DNA of 43,694 nucleotides from CAYRPN01 sp964426135 (GCA_964426135.1 CAYRPN010000041.1:1-43694), one strand, 5' to 3'. Shown: positions 31,985 through 40,656, numbered from the stretch's first letter. Made by a program: numbers and translations. The notes: generated by a model not told the origin, from the letters alone.

Positions 31985-32395
31985 AGGGCGATCGCGATGC
32001 CTTATCAGAGCCGGAGTCTGTGACTCCGGTTCGCCGAGCCGGCTCGAAGCCGGCGAGGCGAACGTCAGCGCGGGGGACGTTCAGTAGGTGTTTTGTGCAA
32101 GGCGCGAGTTCGGTTTGAAACGGCGTTGAGCCGTTTCAAACCGACCGGAGTCACAGACTCCGGCTCTGACAAACCGACCGGAGTCACAGACTCCGGCTCT
32201 GACAAGGCAGCGGAGTCACAGACTCCGGCTCTAACAAGCCAGCGGAGTCACAGACTCCGGCTCTGACAAGGCAGCGGAGTCACAGACTCCGGCTCTAACA
32301 AGCCAGCGGAGTCACAGACTCCGGCTCTAACAGGGCAGCGGAGTCACAGACTTCGGCTCTGACAAGGCAGCGGAGTTGCAACAAAGCTGTCCCCT
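31985..32395. repeat. 163-bp element A plus 32-bp tandem array
   Basis: Element A (32006-32168) has perfect 24-base terminal inverted repeats, beginning CAGAGCCGGAGTCTGTGACT. Inside are three smaller palindromes: GCCGGCTCGAAGCCGGC, GAACGTC/GACGTTC arms, and GTTTGAAACGGC-GTTGA-GCCGTTTCAAAC arms. From about 32145 the right end is amplified as seven 32-base units (CGGAGTCACAGACTCCGGCT plus CTGACAAGGCAG) and a partial eighth. Units are contiguous without spacers, so this is not a CRISPR array. Confidence 0.9.
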
Positions 32396-32884
32396 TCAAC
32401 TTCGCGGCGTTGTTCGCTGCCCCTCGATGTACTCGTACACGTTCGCCAGATAGTCATCCGTCCACACCCATTTCACGCTGCCGCACTCGGCCCACCAGAC
32501 CGCGCCAGGAACCAACGGCCAGCGTTCGGTGATCGCCTGGCTGACCCAGGTCTTGAGCCAGCGTCTTATCGCTTTGCCATCGGCGCTGCCGCGCAGCAGC
32601 GTGTGGACGTGATCGCTTTGTGCAGCGCAATTGCTGAACACCCAGCCGCCGCGGGCGCAGACGACAGGAATCACTCGTTCGATCTCCACACGCTGTTTCG
32701 AGGTCAGAATCACGGGCGGGAACTTCAGCAGTCGTCGCTCGACCTGCTCCCAGTCCTCATTGCGGCCAATGATCGGATCGCCAGGTTGATTCATGCTGCG
32801 ATGCACGGTCCCACGGTCATCCCCATGCAGTCGCGTGCCGTAGGTGCCGAAAGTGAGGTGGTATGCGAGCGGATGGTCGGCCAT
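32396..32884 (-). CDS. REP-associated tyrosine transposase (IS200-like Y1 family)
   Basis: 162 residues. Single-strand-DNA HUH transposase of the Y1 type. The HUH motif is HVH (His92, His94) in QSDHVHTLLRG; candidate catalytic tyrosines lie in DYLANVYEYIEGQR (145, 150, 152). The N-terminal YHLTFGTYGTRLHGDDRG is a common start in planctomycete members. It is flanked by two identical 163-bp elements with hairpins, as RAYT proteins are flanked by the REP sequences they mobilise. A TACGAT box seven bases before the ATG suggests a leaderless message. Probably domesticated or self-mobilising; length is complete. Confidence 0.88.
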   Translation of the reverse strand: MADHPLAYHLTFGTYGTRLHGDDRGTVHRSMNQPGDPIIGRNEDWEQVERRLLKFPPVILTSKQRVEIERVIPVVCARGGWVFSNCAAQSDHVHTLLRGSADGKAIRRWLKTWVSQAITERWPLVPGAVWWAECGSVKWVWTDDYLANVYEYIEGQRTTPRS

Positions 32885-32891
32885 GCGTTAC

Positions 32892-32897
32892 ATCGTA
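32892..32897 (-). promoter_or_regulatory. -10-like TACGAT seven bases before the transposase ATG
   Basis: On the minus strand TACGAT, GTAACGC, ATG. A TTGCCA lies 19 bases upstream and could serve as -35. Confidence 0.4.
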
Positions 32898-32962
32898 GCA
32901 AGTGTGAGGATATTGCTGGCAACGATTCGGTGGTTCTCATGCGTGCAAATCGGTTGCCTTGT

Positions 32963-33125
32963 CAGAGCCGGAGTCTGTGACTCCGGTTCGCCGAGCCGGC
33001 TCGAAGCCGGCGAGGCGAACGTCAGCGCGGGGGACGTTCAGTAGGTGTTTTGTGCAAGGCGCGAGTTCGGTTTGAAACGGCGTTGAGCCGTTTCAAACCG
33101 ACCGGAGTCACAGACTCCGGCTCTG
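32963..33125. mobile_element. 163-bp element B, identical to element A
   Basis: Same sequence and orientation as 32006-32168, including the 24-base terminal inverted repeats and inner palindromes. The bases just outside the left end also match (TGCCTT). Two more partial 32-base units follow to about 33165. The pair makes a direct repeat around the transposase gene. Confidence 0.92.
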
Positions 33126-33178
33126 ACAAGGCAGCGGCGTCACAGACTCCGGCTCTGGCAAAGCGCTCAGACTGGCAT

Positions 33179-34561
33179 TCATTGCTTCCCGCTCACGTCG
33201 TAGCAAATCAATTCCTCCGGCGTGCGCACGTACAGCTTGCCGCGCGAGAGCACCGGCATCACCAGGTCCGTCAGGTTCACCGTCGGCTTCCAGACGTCGT
33301 GCGTCTTGATGCGGCCGCGCTCGCGGTAGCCTTCGTGCGTAGCTTCGACGAGGCGGAGCGTCTGGTAGCTGCGCACGAACAGCAGGCCGTCGGCCTCGAT
33401 CAGCGACACGCCGGTCTTGAAGTTCGGTTCGCTCCACATGACCTTGCCGGTCGCCAGTTCCACGCAGCTCAGTTTCAGGATCGAATCGCTGGCGTGCTGT
33501 TCGCTGGCGCCCTGGATGTCGCCGGTGAATCCGTAGAGATAACCGGCGTGGTGGCGGAACTGGTGGATCGCCGTGAAGATGAAAATGTCCTTCTTCCAGG
33601 CGATTTTCGAAGGAAAATCGGGCCGCGACCGATCCACCTCGACGGCGTGCGTGAAATCCAGGTCGGGGATGTTCACGATGTATTTGTCGACGACTAGCGG
33701 CGACGGAATCGTCGTGCCGCGGCCGTCGGGCTTGATGCAGTCGAACTTCCACACCTCCTTGCCGTCGCGGATGCGGATCGCCTTGAGCTGACAGTTGGCG
33801 GTGACGAGCAGGCACTTCTCGCCGTTGAAGGTGGTGACCGTTGGCGTCTGCCCTTCGCCCATGCGGGCCGATTCGCGGTGCGGCTCGCGGAACTCCCACA
33901 ACCGCTCGCCGGTCTTCGCATCCAGCGCGCGGCAAAGAACGAAGCGTTTCTCTTCCTCGATCACGTCGCGAGCGCCGTCGCTGTACCAGAGGATGAGCTT
34001 GCCGTCTTCGACGATGGGCGAGAAGACGTAGCCCTTTTCGCCGGAGGGAATGGTTTCGTCCCAGAGATTTTTCTGCCAGAGGATTTTGCCGGTCTTGCGT
34101 TGAAAACAGAAGAGGTGGCCGATGGCGCCGAGGGTGTAGAGGTGATCGCCATCGACGACGGGCGTGGCGCGGAATCCGCCCTTGGCCCAGCCGATGTTTC
34201 GCTGCCAGTACGGGCCGACGTCGTACGTGTGATGCCAGCGCTCCTCGCCGGTCTTCGCACTGAGGCAGGCGACGGTCTCGGCGGTGCCGCGGGCTTCCTG
34301 CGACCATGCAAGGTAAATGTCGTCACCCACGACGGTGGGGCAGTTCCAGCCCTGCTTGATCTTCACGCGCCAGGCGACGGGCGGGCCTTCCTTGGGCCAC
34401 GTTCGCAGAAGGCCTCGCTCGGGTGAAGCGCCGTCGCCGCGCGGCCCGGCGAAGCGCGGCCAGTCGGAGGGATTCTCAATGTCCGCCGGCGTCGACGTTG
34501 CAAGAACCAGCAGAGCTGCGAGAACAAAACCAACGCGCGCCAGACGGTGGTGGTAGGGCAT
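33179..34561 (-). CDS. PQQ-type beta-propeller protein, exported
   Basis: 460 residues with a signal peptide (hydrophobic RVGFVLAALLVLATSTPA). Propeller blades of the PQQ-repeat/BamB-like kind follow: SDWPRFAGPRGDGASPERG is the usual first block in planctomycete members, then DIYLAWSQEARG, TVACLSAKTGEERWHHTYDV, HLFCFQRKTGKILWQKNLWD and VWKFDCIKPDG. Whether a PQQ cofactor is bound is doubtful; many such proteins are cofactor-free scaffolds. The ATG at 34561 starts just before the signal peptide; an upstream ATG at 34609 is less likely. A TACGAT box lies six bases before the ATG. Confidence 0.88.
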   Translation of the reverse strand: MPYHHRLARVGFVLAALLVLATSTPADIENPSDWPRFAGPRGDGASPERGLLRTWPKEGPPVAWRVKIKQGWNCPTVVGDDIYLAWSQEARGTAETVACLSAKTGEERWHHTYDVGPYWQRNIGWAKGGFRATPVVDGDHLYTLGAIGHLFCFQRKTGKILWQKNLWDETIPSGEKGYVFSPIVEDGKLILWYSDGARDVIEEEKRFVLCRALDAKTGERLWEFREPHRESARMGEGQTPTVTTFNGEKCLLVTANCQLKAIRIRDGKEVWKFDCIKPDGRGTTIPSPLVVDKYIVNIPDLDFTHAVEVDRSRPDFPSKIAWKKDIFIFTAIHQFRHHAGYLYGFTGDIQGASEQHASDSILKLSCVELATGKVMWSEPNFKTGVSLIEADGLLFVRSYQTLRLVEATHEGYRERGRIKTHDVWKPTVNLTDLVMPVLSRGKLYVRTPEELICYDVSGKQ

Positions 34562-34567
34562 GCCGCC

Positions 34568-34573
34568 ATCGTA
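34568..34573 (-). promoter_or_regulatory. -10-like TACGAT six bases before the PQQ-propeller ATG
   Basis: On the minus strand TTGGAA, 16 bases, TACGAT, GGCGGC, ATG. This is one of the few members of the leaderless-like set with a fair -35 match. Confidence 0.45.
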
Positions 34574-34605
34574 TCGATGAGTCAGGCAATTCCAATCACT
34601 TGAAA

Positions 34606-36237
34606 TCAAGGCCGCGCCGCGGAGGTGCCGGCAGGCGTGGCGGTTGGTGTCGCGACCGGCGCGGGAACTGGCGGAGGCGGTGCAATGAGGGCACGACTCT
34701 GCGTCGTCGGGGCCGTGGCGCTCTTGGCGAAGTCCACGAGGATGCCCGCGCCAAGGCCGATGGCGATTGCGGCGAAGGCGGAGATGGCGGCGGCCATGCG
34801 GCGTTCGAAGGTGTCCGCCATCTGCGTGTCCTTCGCCGGCTCGCTGAAATACGCGGCGGAAACCACGCGCAGGTAATACACGGCCGAGATCGCGCTGTTC
34901 AACACGGCGATGACGACGAGCAGCGTGTACTCATGCACCGCCGGACCGAAGAGATAAATCTTGCCGACGAAACCCACCATCGGCGGCAGCCCCACGAGAC
35001 TGAGCATGCTCACGAGCAGCACGGCGGCCAAGATCGGATTGCGGCGGGACAGGCCGCTGAGATCTTCGACGTTCTGCGCTTCTTCGCCGCGAGCCTGCAG
35101 GCAGGTGAGCACCGCGAACGCGCCGAGGTTGCCCATGCCGTACGCCACGAGATAGAAGAGCACGCCGGCGTGACCGTTGGCCATCGCCATGTCGCCGCTG
35201 GCGGTGCCTCGGCCGGCGAGCAGGCCCACGAGCATGTAGCCGCTGTGGGCGATGGAACTGTACGCGAGCATGCGCTTCACGTTCGTCTGCATCAGGCCCA
35301 TCACGTTGCCGTAGGTCATGGTGACCGCGGCCATGATCCAGAGCAGGTACGTGACCGCCGGCGGCAGCGCGACGCCGGGACCGGTGACCAGGCCCACGAC
35401 CAGGATCAGCGACACCATGCCCGCGGTCTTGGGCACGAAAGCGAGGAACGCGGTGACCGGCGTGGCGGCGCCTTCGTAGACGTCGGCGGCGTAAAACTGC
35501 ATCGGGGCGGCGGCGATCTTGAAGCCGATGCCCACGATGGAAAGCACCACGCCCAGGATCAAGAGCGCCGGCAGCGACTTGCCCGCGGCGAGCGTGGTTT
35601 CCACGTAGACGCGGATGCCTTCGAAATCGGTGCAGCCCGTCGCGCCATACATCAGCGCGAAGCCATAGAGGAACACGGCCACCGCCAGCGCGCCCAGGTA
35701 GAAATATTTCACCGCCGATTCCTGCGCCGCCAGGCGATCGCGGGAAATGGCGATCATGACGTAGGTGGGCAGGCTGGTCAGTTCCAGCGCGAGGAAGAGC
35801 CAGACCAGATCGCTCGCGCCGGCGCAGAGCATGACGCCGGTGAGGCTGAAGAGGAAGAACGCGTAGAACTCGCCGCGCAGGGCATGCGTGGGGTCGAACG
35901 GCTTTCCGGAAGCCGGCTCCGAATCGCGCGTGGCCTGGAGCGATTCCGGCACCGCCGCCGCCAGCATCAAGAGCAGCCCGCCGATGACCAGCACCGCCAG
36001 TTTCACATAGGTCGACAGATGCGAAAGCGAGGCAAGCCGCTGGGTGCTGACGAAGTTCGGATCGATGGTGACGAACACCGCCGCCATCGCGATGCCCAGC
36101 GATGCAATCGCCACCGCCAGCGTGGAGCGGCGAACCGCGACATTGGCGGAAAGCCCCATCAGCATGCAGGTGATCGCCCCGATCATCATGATGATCTCGG
36201 GCCAGAGGAACGTGATTTTCTCAGCCATATCGTTCAC
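34606..36237 (-). CDS. nuoN: NADH-quinone oxidoreductase subunit N
   Basis: 543 residues, proton-pumping antiporter-like subunit of complex I. About fourteen membrane helices; the conserved block YSSIAHSGYMLVGLLAG and the loop LVGLPPMVGFVGKIYLF are typical of NuoN, along with ALELTSLPTYVMIAI holding the TM5 Glu. The C-terminus has a Pro/Ala/Thr-rich extension of about 30 residues. The GTG at 36237 overlaps the nuoM stop and has AAGGCGG seven bases upstream; an ATG three codons in is the alternative. Last gene of the nuoJKLMN run. Confidence 0.95.
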   Translation of the reverse strand: MNDMAEKITFLWPEIIMMIGAITCMLMGLSANVAVRRSTLAVAIASLGIAMAAVFVTIDPNFVSTQRLASLSHLSTYVKLAVLVIGGLLLMLAAAVPESLQATRDSEPASGKPFDPTHALRGEFYAFFLFSLTGVMLCAGASDLVWLFLALELTSLPTYVMIAISRDRLAAQESAVKYFYLGALAVAVFLYGFALMYGATGCTDFEGIRVYVETTLAAGKSLPALLILGVVLSIVGIGFKIAAAPMQFYAADVYEGAATPVTAFLAFVPKTAGMVSLILVVGLVTGPGVALPPAVTYLLWIMAAVTMTYGNVMGLMQTNVKRMLAYSSIAHSGYMLVGLLAGRGTASGDMAMANGHAGVLFYLVAYGMGNLGAFAVLTCLQARGEEAQNVEDLSGLSRRNPILAAVLLVSMLSLVGLPPMVGFVGKIYLFGPAVHEYTLLVVIAVLNSAISAVYYLRVVSAAYFSEPAKDTQMADTFERRMAAAISAFAAIAIGLGAGILVDFAKSATAPTTQSRALIAPPPPVPAPVATPTATPAGTSAARP

Positions 36238-38174
36238 GGCGTCACCGCCTTCCGCGGCGCCGATCCTTCAGTCCCGTGCAAGGGCGCATCGTTCGTGGCA
36301 GCACCGTTCTGCGGCTGCGACAGCGCGTTCAGCAGTGGCCGCACATCCGTGCCCGGCAGAATCCGCGGCGGCTGACTTCGCGCGGCCGCCACGCCCGGCG
36401 GCGGGGCGACGAACGGCTGCGACGGCGGCTCGCGATCCAGTTCCGCCAGCCGGGCGAAGTCCGTCGCGCTCTGCGTCAGCATCTGCACCGGCTTCTCCAC
36501 CGACTTGAGAATCATGTTGGGGAACAAGCCCAGCAGCAGACACGACAACGCCAGCGGCACCAGCGTCACAATCTCGCGCGTATTCAGGTCAGGTACGCGA
36601 TGAGCGTGATGATCGCCGTGACCATGGCCGTGGCCGGCGCCCGCATCTTTCACCGCTTCAGGGTGATGGCTTGCGTCGCCGCTTCCCCCGGCGGAGCCGG
36701 GGGCTAATGGGGCTGCGGGCGCGTGATATTCGGGCACCTTCGTCGGGCCGAAGATCACCTTGCCCACCATATACAAAATGTAAATCGCGCCGATGATCAT
36801 GCCCGCGCCGGCAAACGCGGCGAAGGCGGGGCCTAGCGTCTGCGTGCTGGTGAACGCGCCCATCAGGGTGGTGAATTCACCGACGAAACCATTGAGCCCC
36901 GGCAGCCCCACGCTCGCCATGCAGAAGAAGACCATGAAGAAAGACCACACCGGCATCGCCTTGGCCATGCCGCCGTACTGTCGCATCTCGCGGGTGTGGA
37001 AGCGTTCGTAGACCATGCCGACGCAGAGGAAGAGCGCGCCGGTGGAGAGGCCGTGGTTGATCATGTACATCACCGCGCCGCCGGGGCCGATGACATTGCT
37101 GCCCAGTGCGAAGAGTCCGAGCACGCAGAAGCCCAGGTGCGAGACGGAGGAATACGCGATGAGCTTTTTGATGTCTTTCTGCACCCAGCAGATCAGGCCG
37201 GCGTAGAGGATGCCGATGACGGCGAGGGCGCCGATGATCGGCGCGTATTCGACCGCGGCCTGCGGGCACAGCGGAATGGCGAGGCGAAGCAGGCCGTAGG
37301 TGCCGAGTTTGAGCAGCACACCGGCCAAGATCACGCTGCCGGCGGTGGGCGCCTCAGTGTGCGCCAAAGGCAGCCAGGTGTGCACCGGGAAGAGCGGCAC
37401 CTTCACCGCGAAGCCGGCGAGCAACGAGCCAAGCACCCACGCCTGCTGCGTCGCGGACATCTGCTGGGCCGCCAGCACGAGCGTCTGAATGCGGAAGGAC
37501 CAGGAGCCAAGCTCGTGGTACTGCTCCGGCAGTTTCTGGGCGTTCATGCTCATCGCGGCGGCGGCGGAGTTGCGGATGGCGCTGATCGTCTCGCTGGGCA
37601 GGTGGGCGTTGAACCACGCCACGAACAGCACGCCGGCGAACGTGAGCATCGAACCGGTGAAGGTGTAAAGGAAGAACACTTTGGCGGCTTTGAGCCGTTG
37701 CGTCGAGCCATAGATGCCGATCAGGAAATACAGCGGCACCAGCGTGAACTCGAAGCAGATGTAGAAGAAGAGCACATCGGTGGCGACGAAGGTGCCGATC
37801 ATCGCCGTTTGCAGGACCAGCAGCCAGATGAAGAATTCCCGCACGCGTTCGCTGACGGCGCTGAACGAGCCGAGCACCACGATGGGCATGAGGAATGTGG
37901 TGAGCAGCACGAGCCAGAGGGAGACGCTGTCGACGCCGAAAGAAAACGACAGGCCGAAGCTTTCGACCCAGTTGATGTCGGCCAGGAGTTGGATCCTGCC
38001 GGTGTCGCTCCAGTCGAACTGCGTGGCGGCCATGATGGACACGCCCAGCGCGATCAGTGTTGTGATCAGCGAAATCGGGCGCACCATCTCATCGCGCCCG
38101 CGCGGCAGGAACGCCACGGCAGCCGCGCCGATGAGCGGAATCAGAAGCAGGATGAGAAGCAGGGCGGAGGTCAT
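36234..38174 (-). CDS. nuoM: NADH-quinone oxidoreductase subunit M with His-rich loop
   Basis: 646 residues, longer than the usual 500-odd. Antiporter-like subunit with EFTLVPLYFLIGIYGSTQR (TM5 Glu), FPVHTWLPLAHTEAPTAGSV and YSSVSHLGFCVLGLFALG (TM7/8 lysine region). After the last conserved helix pair, residues about 485-535 form an insert containing APLAPGSAGGSG, encoded by a palindrome, and HGHGHGDHHAHR, likely metal-binding. A final helix and a Pro-rich hydrophilic tail of about 90 residues follow. Starts at ATG 38174 after repeat DNA; the stop overlaps nuoN by four bases. Confidence 0.95.
   Translation of the reverse strand: MTSALLLILLLIPLIGAAAVAFLPRGRDEMVRPISLITTLIALGVSIMAATQFDWSDTGRIQLLADINWVESFGLSFSFGVDSVSLWLVLLTTFLMPIVVLGSFSAVSERVREFFIWLLVLQTAMIGTFVATDVLFFYICFEFTLVPLYFLIGIYGSTQRLKAAKVFFLYTFTGSMLTFAGVLFVAWFNAHLPSETISAIRNSAAAAMSMNAQKLPEQYHELGSWSFRIQTLVLAAQQMSATQQAWVLGSLLAGFAVKVPLFPVHTWLPLAHTEAPTAGSVILAGVLLKLGTYGLLRLAIPLCPQAAVEYAPIIGALAVIGILYAGLICWVQKDIKKLIAYSSVSHLGFCVLGLFALGSNVIGPGGAVMYMINHGLSTGALFLCVGMVYERFHTREMRQYGGMAKAMPVWSFFMVFFCMASVGLPGLNGFVGEFTTLMGAFTSTQTLGPAFAAFAGAGMIIGAIYILYMVGKVIFGPTKVPEYHAPAAPLAPGSAGGSGDASHHPEAVKDAGAGHGHGHGDHHAHRVPDLNTREIVTLVPLALSCLLLGLFPNMILKSVEKPVQMLTQSATDFARLAELDREPPSQPFVAPPPGVAAARSQPPRILPGTDVRPLLNALSQPQNGAATNDAPLHGTEGSAPRKAVTP
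36686..36704. repeat. In-frame palindrome CCCCCGGC-GGA-GCCGGGGG inside nuoM
   Basis: Perfect eight-base arms with a three-base loop, flanked by GCTT and CTAAT. On the coding strand it reads PGSAGG within the hydrophilic insert, directly beside the His-rich stretch. The same palindrome string is a common dispersed repeat in planctomycetes, by recollection. Confidence 0.65.
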
Positions 38175-38179
38175 TGGGA

Positions 38180-38350
38180 GAGCGGGGGATCGGAGGGGTT
38201 TGGGGTTGGGGGTTTGGGGTTTGGGGTTGGGGGTATGGGGTTTGGGGTGTGAGGTGTGGGGTGTGAGGTCGGGGGCGAGGGTTGGGGGTTGATGGTTCGC
38301 GATCGTATCGTTTAGCGCCCGCCCGAAGGGCGGGGTTCATCGCTCACTCC
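38180..38350. repeat. G-rich heptamer array and GC hairpin between nuoL and nuoM
   Basis: About 38196-38292 holds a dozen units of TTTGGGG/TTGGGGG/TGTGGGG type, with G-runs of three to five at seven-base intervals. A hairpin GCCCGCCC-GAA-GGGCGGGG (about 38318-38336) follows. The array sits between two genes that must be expressed together. Confidence 0.88.
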
Positions 38351-38354
38351 GCGT

Positions 38355-40475
38355 TCACCCCGCCATTTTCCACAGCACGATCACCAGCACGATCGCCGCG
38401 CCGGCGACCATGCTCAGGCCGTAGCCCTGCAGCACGCCGCGCTGCATCGGGCGGATGCCGATGGCCACTTGTTTCAGCAGGAAGCCGGGGGCCGCGACGA
38501 GCGGTTCGATCACCAGCCGGTCGAAGGCGAAACACAGTTCGCCGATCAGCCGCAGCGGCACGACGATGGTCTTGTTGTAGAACTCATCCACGTACCACTT
38601 GTTCTCGAGGATGCGGACGAGGCTGGGGAACTTCGCCGCCACGCGCGTCGCCAGCGGACGGTTCAGCCAGTGGAACACCGCCGCCAGCGCGATGCCCAGG
38701 AGCGCGACGATGATGCTCAGCGTCATCATCAGGCCGTGGCCGGCGTGGATCGCATGCTCATCGGCGGGAAATGCGACGGCGGCGGTTGAGGTGCCGATGT
38801 TGTTCGCGATCCAACCCTTGCACAGGAATCCCGCGGCAATCGCGCCAATCGCCAGCACCACCAGCGGCGCGTTCATCAGCCAAGGCATCTCGTGCGGCTC
38901 GTGATGATGCACGATCGTGATTTCGGATTTCGGATTTGGGATTTCGGATTTGGGATTGTGCCCGTGGTCCGCATGCTGATGGCTGACGGCTGAAAGTTGA
39001 TGGCTTCCCGCCTTAGGCTCATGGCTAACGGCTAACGGCTCATGGCTTTCCTCATGTCCATGCTCCTGACCCATCTCGTATTTCTCTTCACCCATGAACA
39101 CGCGGAACCAAAGGCGGAAAGTGTAGAACGCGGTGAGGAACGCGGTGAACAATCCAAGGATGGCGAGGAAGAAATAAAGGTTCAGCGACAGGTGATGGTG
39201 GCCGTCGGCTCCCGTCACATAAGCGCGGGCCATCACATCGCCCAGGATCAGGTCCTTGCTGAAGAAGCCGGCGGTCAGCGGGAATCCCGCCAAGGCCAGG
39301 CAGCCGACGAACATGAGCCAGCACGTCACCGGCATCTTTTTCCGCAGGCCGCTCATCTTGCGCAGATCGAGTTGGCCGGCGAGCGCGTGCATGACCGAGC
39401 CGGCGGTGAGGAAAAGCAGCGCCTTGAAGAATGCGTGCGTGAAAAGGTGGAACACGCCGCCCACCGTCGACGCCACGCCCACGCCCAGGAACATGTAGCC
39501 AAGCTGCGAGATGGTCGAGTAGGCGTAGATGCGTTTGATGTCGTACTGGCACAGCGCGATGGTCGCGGCGAAGAGCGCGGTGAGGCCGCCGACGATCGCC
39601 ACCACTTCCAGTGCGTGCGGCGAGAGCGCCGGGTCGAAGAGCGGCATCAGCCTGGCGATCATGTATACGCCGGCGGTCACCATCGTCGCCGCGTGAATCA
39701 GCGCGGAGACGGGCGTTGGGCCTTCCATCGCATCGGGCAGCCAGACGTAGAGCGGCAACTGTGCGCTCTTGCCGAACGCGCCGAGCATGAGCAGGAACGG
39801 AATCCACGCATCCATCCACTGATCGGCGGAGGTCGGCGCCAAGGCCGCGATGGCCGGCAGGTTGACCGTGTCGTAGCGCTGCCATGTGAGGAAGATGCCC
39901 AGCGCGAAACCCAGGTCGCCCACGCGGTTCACGATGAACGCCTTCTTCGCCGCGGCGACGGCCGATGGCTTGTGGTAGTAGAAGCCGATCAGCAGATACG
40001 AGCACAGACCCACGCCTTCCCAGCCCAGGTACATGAGCACCAGGTTGTCAGCCAGGATCAGCGTGGTCATCGCGAAGATGAACAGGCACACTGCGGCGAA
40101 GAAGCGTGCATAACCCGGATCGCCCTTCATGTAGCCGCTGGCGTAGATCGCCACCAGCGTGCCGATGCCGGTGACGACGAAGAGCATGATGACCGTGAGC
40201 GGGTCGAGAAAATAGGACATGCCGACGCGGAGGCCGCCGATCTCGATCCAGTTCCACGCGGTGACCACACCGGGCGCGGGGCTGGAAACTGCGCGGGCAG
40301 CGTCGAAGGCCGACACAGCCTGCGAAGCGATCACGCTGAGCACAAACGCTCCGCCCAGCGACAGTACGCAGATCGGCGCCGCCAGCTTGCGCAGCGTCGG
40401 CTTGAGGCAGCACAAGGCGCACAGGATCGCGCCGAGGAAGGGGAGCCAGGGGATGAACTTTGCAACGTCAAGCAC
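38355..40475 (-). CDS. nuoL: NADH-quinone oxidoreductase subunit L with heptamer-encoded insert
   Basis: 706 residues from the GTG at 40475 (GGAAAC is eight bases upstream; a TTG at 40523 is possible). The largest antiporter-like subunit, with GWEGVGLCSYLLIGFYY (TM5 Glu), LPDAMEGPTPVSALIHAATM and YSTISQLGYMFLGVGVAS. The long lateral helix and C-terminal membrane helix are present. Residues about 470-525 are an extra hydrophilic loop read from 7-bp tandem repeats (SHEPLAVSHEPKAGSHQL, then NPKSEIPNPKSEI), rich in His. Apart from that the family landmarks are intact and the frame is open. Confidence 0.95.
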   Translation of the reverse strand: MLDVAKFIPWLPFLGAILCALCCLKPTLRKLAAPICVLSLGGAFVLSVIASQAVSAFDAARAVSSPAPGVVTAWNWIEIGGLRVGMSYFLDPLTVIMLFVVTGIGTLVAIYASGYMKGDPGYARFFAAVCLFIFAMTTLILADNLVLMYLGWEGVGLCSYLLIGFYYHKPSAVAAAKKAFIVNRVGDLGFALGIFLTWQRYDTVNLPAIAALAPTSADQWMDAWIPFLLMLGAFGKSAQLPLYVWLPDAMEGPTPVSALIHAATMVTAGVYMIARLMPLFDPALSPHALEVVAIVGGLTALFAATIALCQYDIKRIYAYSTISQLGYMFLGVGVASTVGGVFHLFTHAFFKALLFLTAGSVMHALAGQLDLRKMSGLRKKMPVTCWLMFVGCLALAGFPLTAGFFSKDLILGDVMARAYVTGADGHHHLSLNLYFFLAILGLFTAFLTAFYTFRLWFRVFMGEEKYEMGQEHGHEESHEPLAVSHEPKAGSHQLSAVSHQHADHGHNPKSEIPNPKSEITIVHHHEPHEMPWLMNAPLVVLAIGAIAAGFLCKGWIANNIGTSTAAVAFPADEHAIHAGHGLMMTLSIIVALLGIALAAVFHWLNRPLATRVAAKFPSLVRILENKWYVDEFYNKTIVVPLRLIGELCFAFDRLVIEPLVAAPGFLLKQVAIGIRPMQRGVLQGYGLSMVAGAAIVLVIVLWKMAG
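38919..39055. repeat. Heptamer arrays within the nuoL coding region
   Basis: Five and a half GATTTCG/GATTTGG units at 38919-38957 and about ten TGATGGC/TAACGGC/TCATGGC units at 38978-39055. Three heptamers make 21 bases, so the array translates as a seven-residue repeat and does not shift the frame. Confidence 0.9.
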
Positions 40476-40529
40476 GTCGAGTGTTTCCAGTTTCCGTTGG
40501 TCGAAGTTTGCACTAGTCGTCAAGAACCA

Positions 40530-40625
40530 ATGCCAATTTCTAATGTCGAGTGTCTATTTTCTAATGTCTATTCGCGGACGACTGATCGGTGGGCGATTAG
40601 ACATTCGACACTAGACATTCGAAAT
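40530..40625. repeat. Inverted heptamer array between nuoK and nuoL
   Basis: TCTAATG, TCGAGTG, TCTATTT, TCTAATG, TCTATTC on the left and CGAATGT/CTAGTGT units in reverse on the right, with about 25 bases between. The arms could pair as a hairpin upstream of nuoL. Confidence 0.8.
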
Positions 40626-40656
40626 CAGGCATTTGCCTTTCTTGCTCGGTCGCCTG

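Noticed and set aside
32145..32385. Possible CRISPR array
   Set aside because: The 32-base units are contiguous with no unique spacers, and no cas gene is nearby. They are tandem copies of an element end.
38196..38292. G-quadruplex regulatory element between nuoL and nuoM
   Set aside because: G-runs at seven-base intervals could form one, but the array fits the general heptamer pattern of the window, and nothing indicates a regulatory role.
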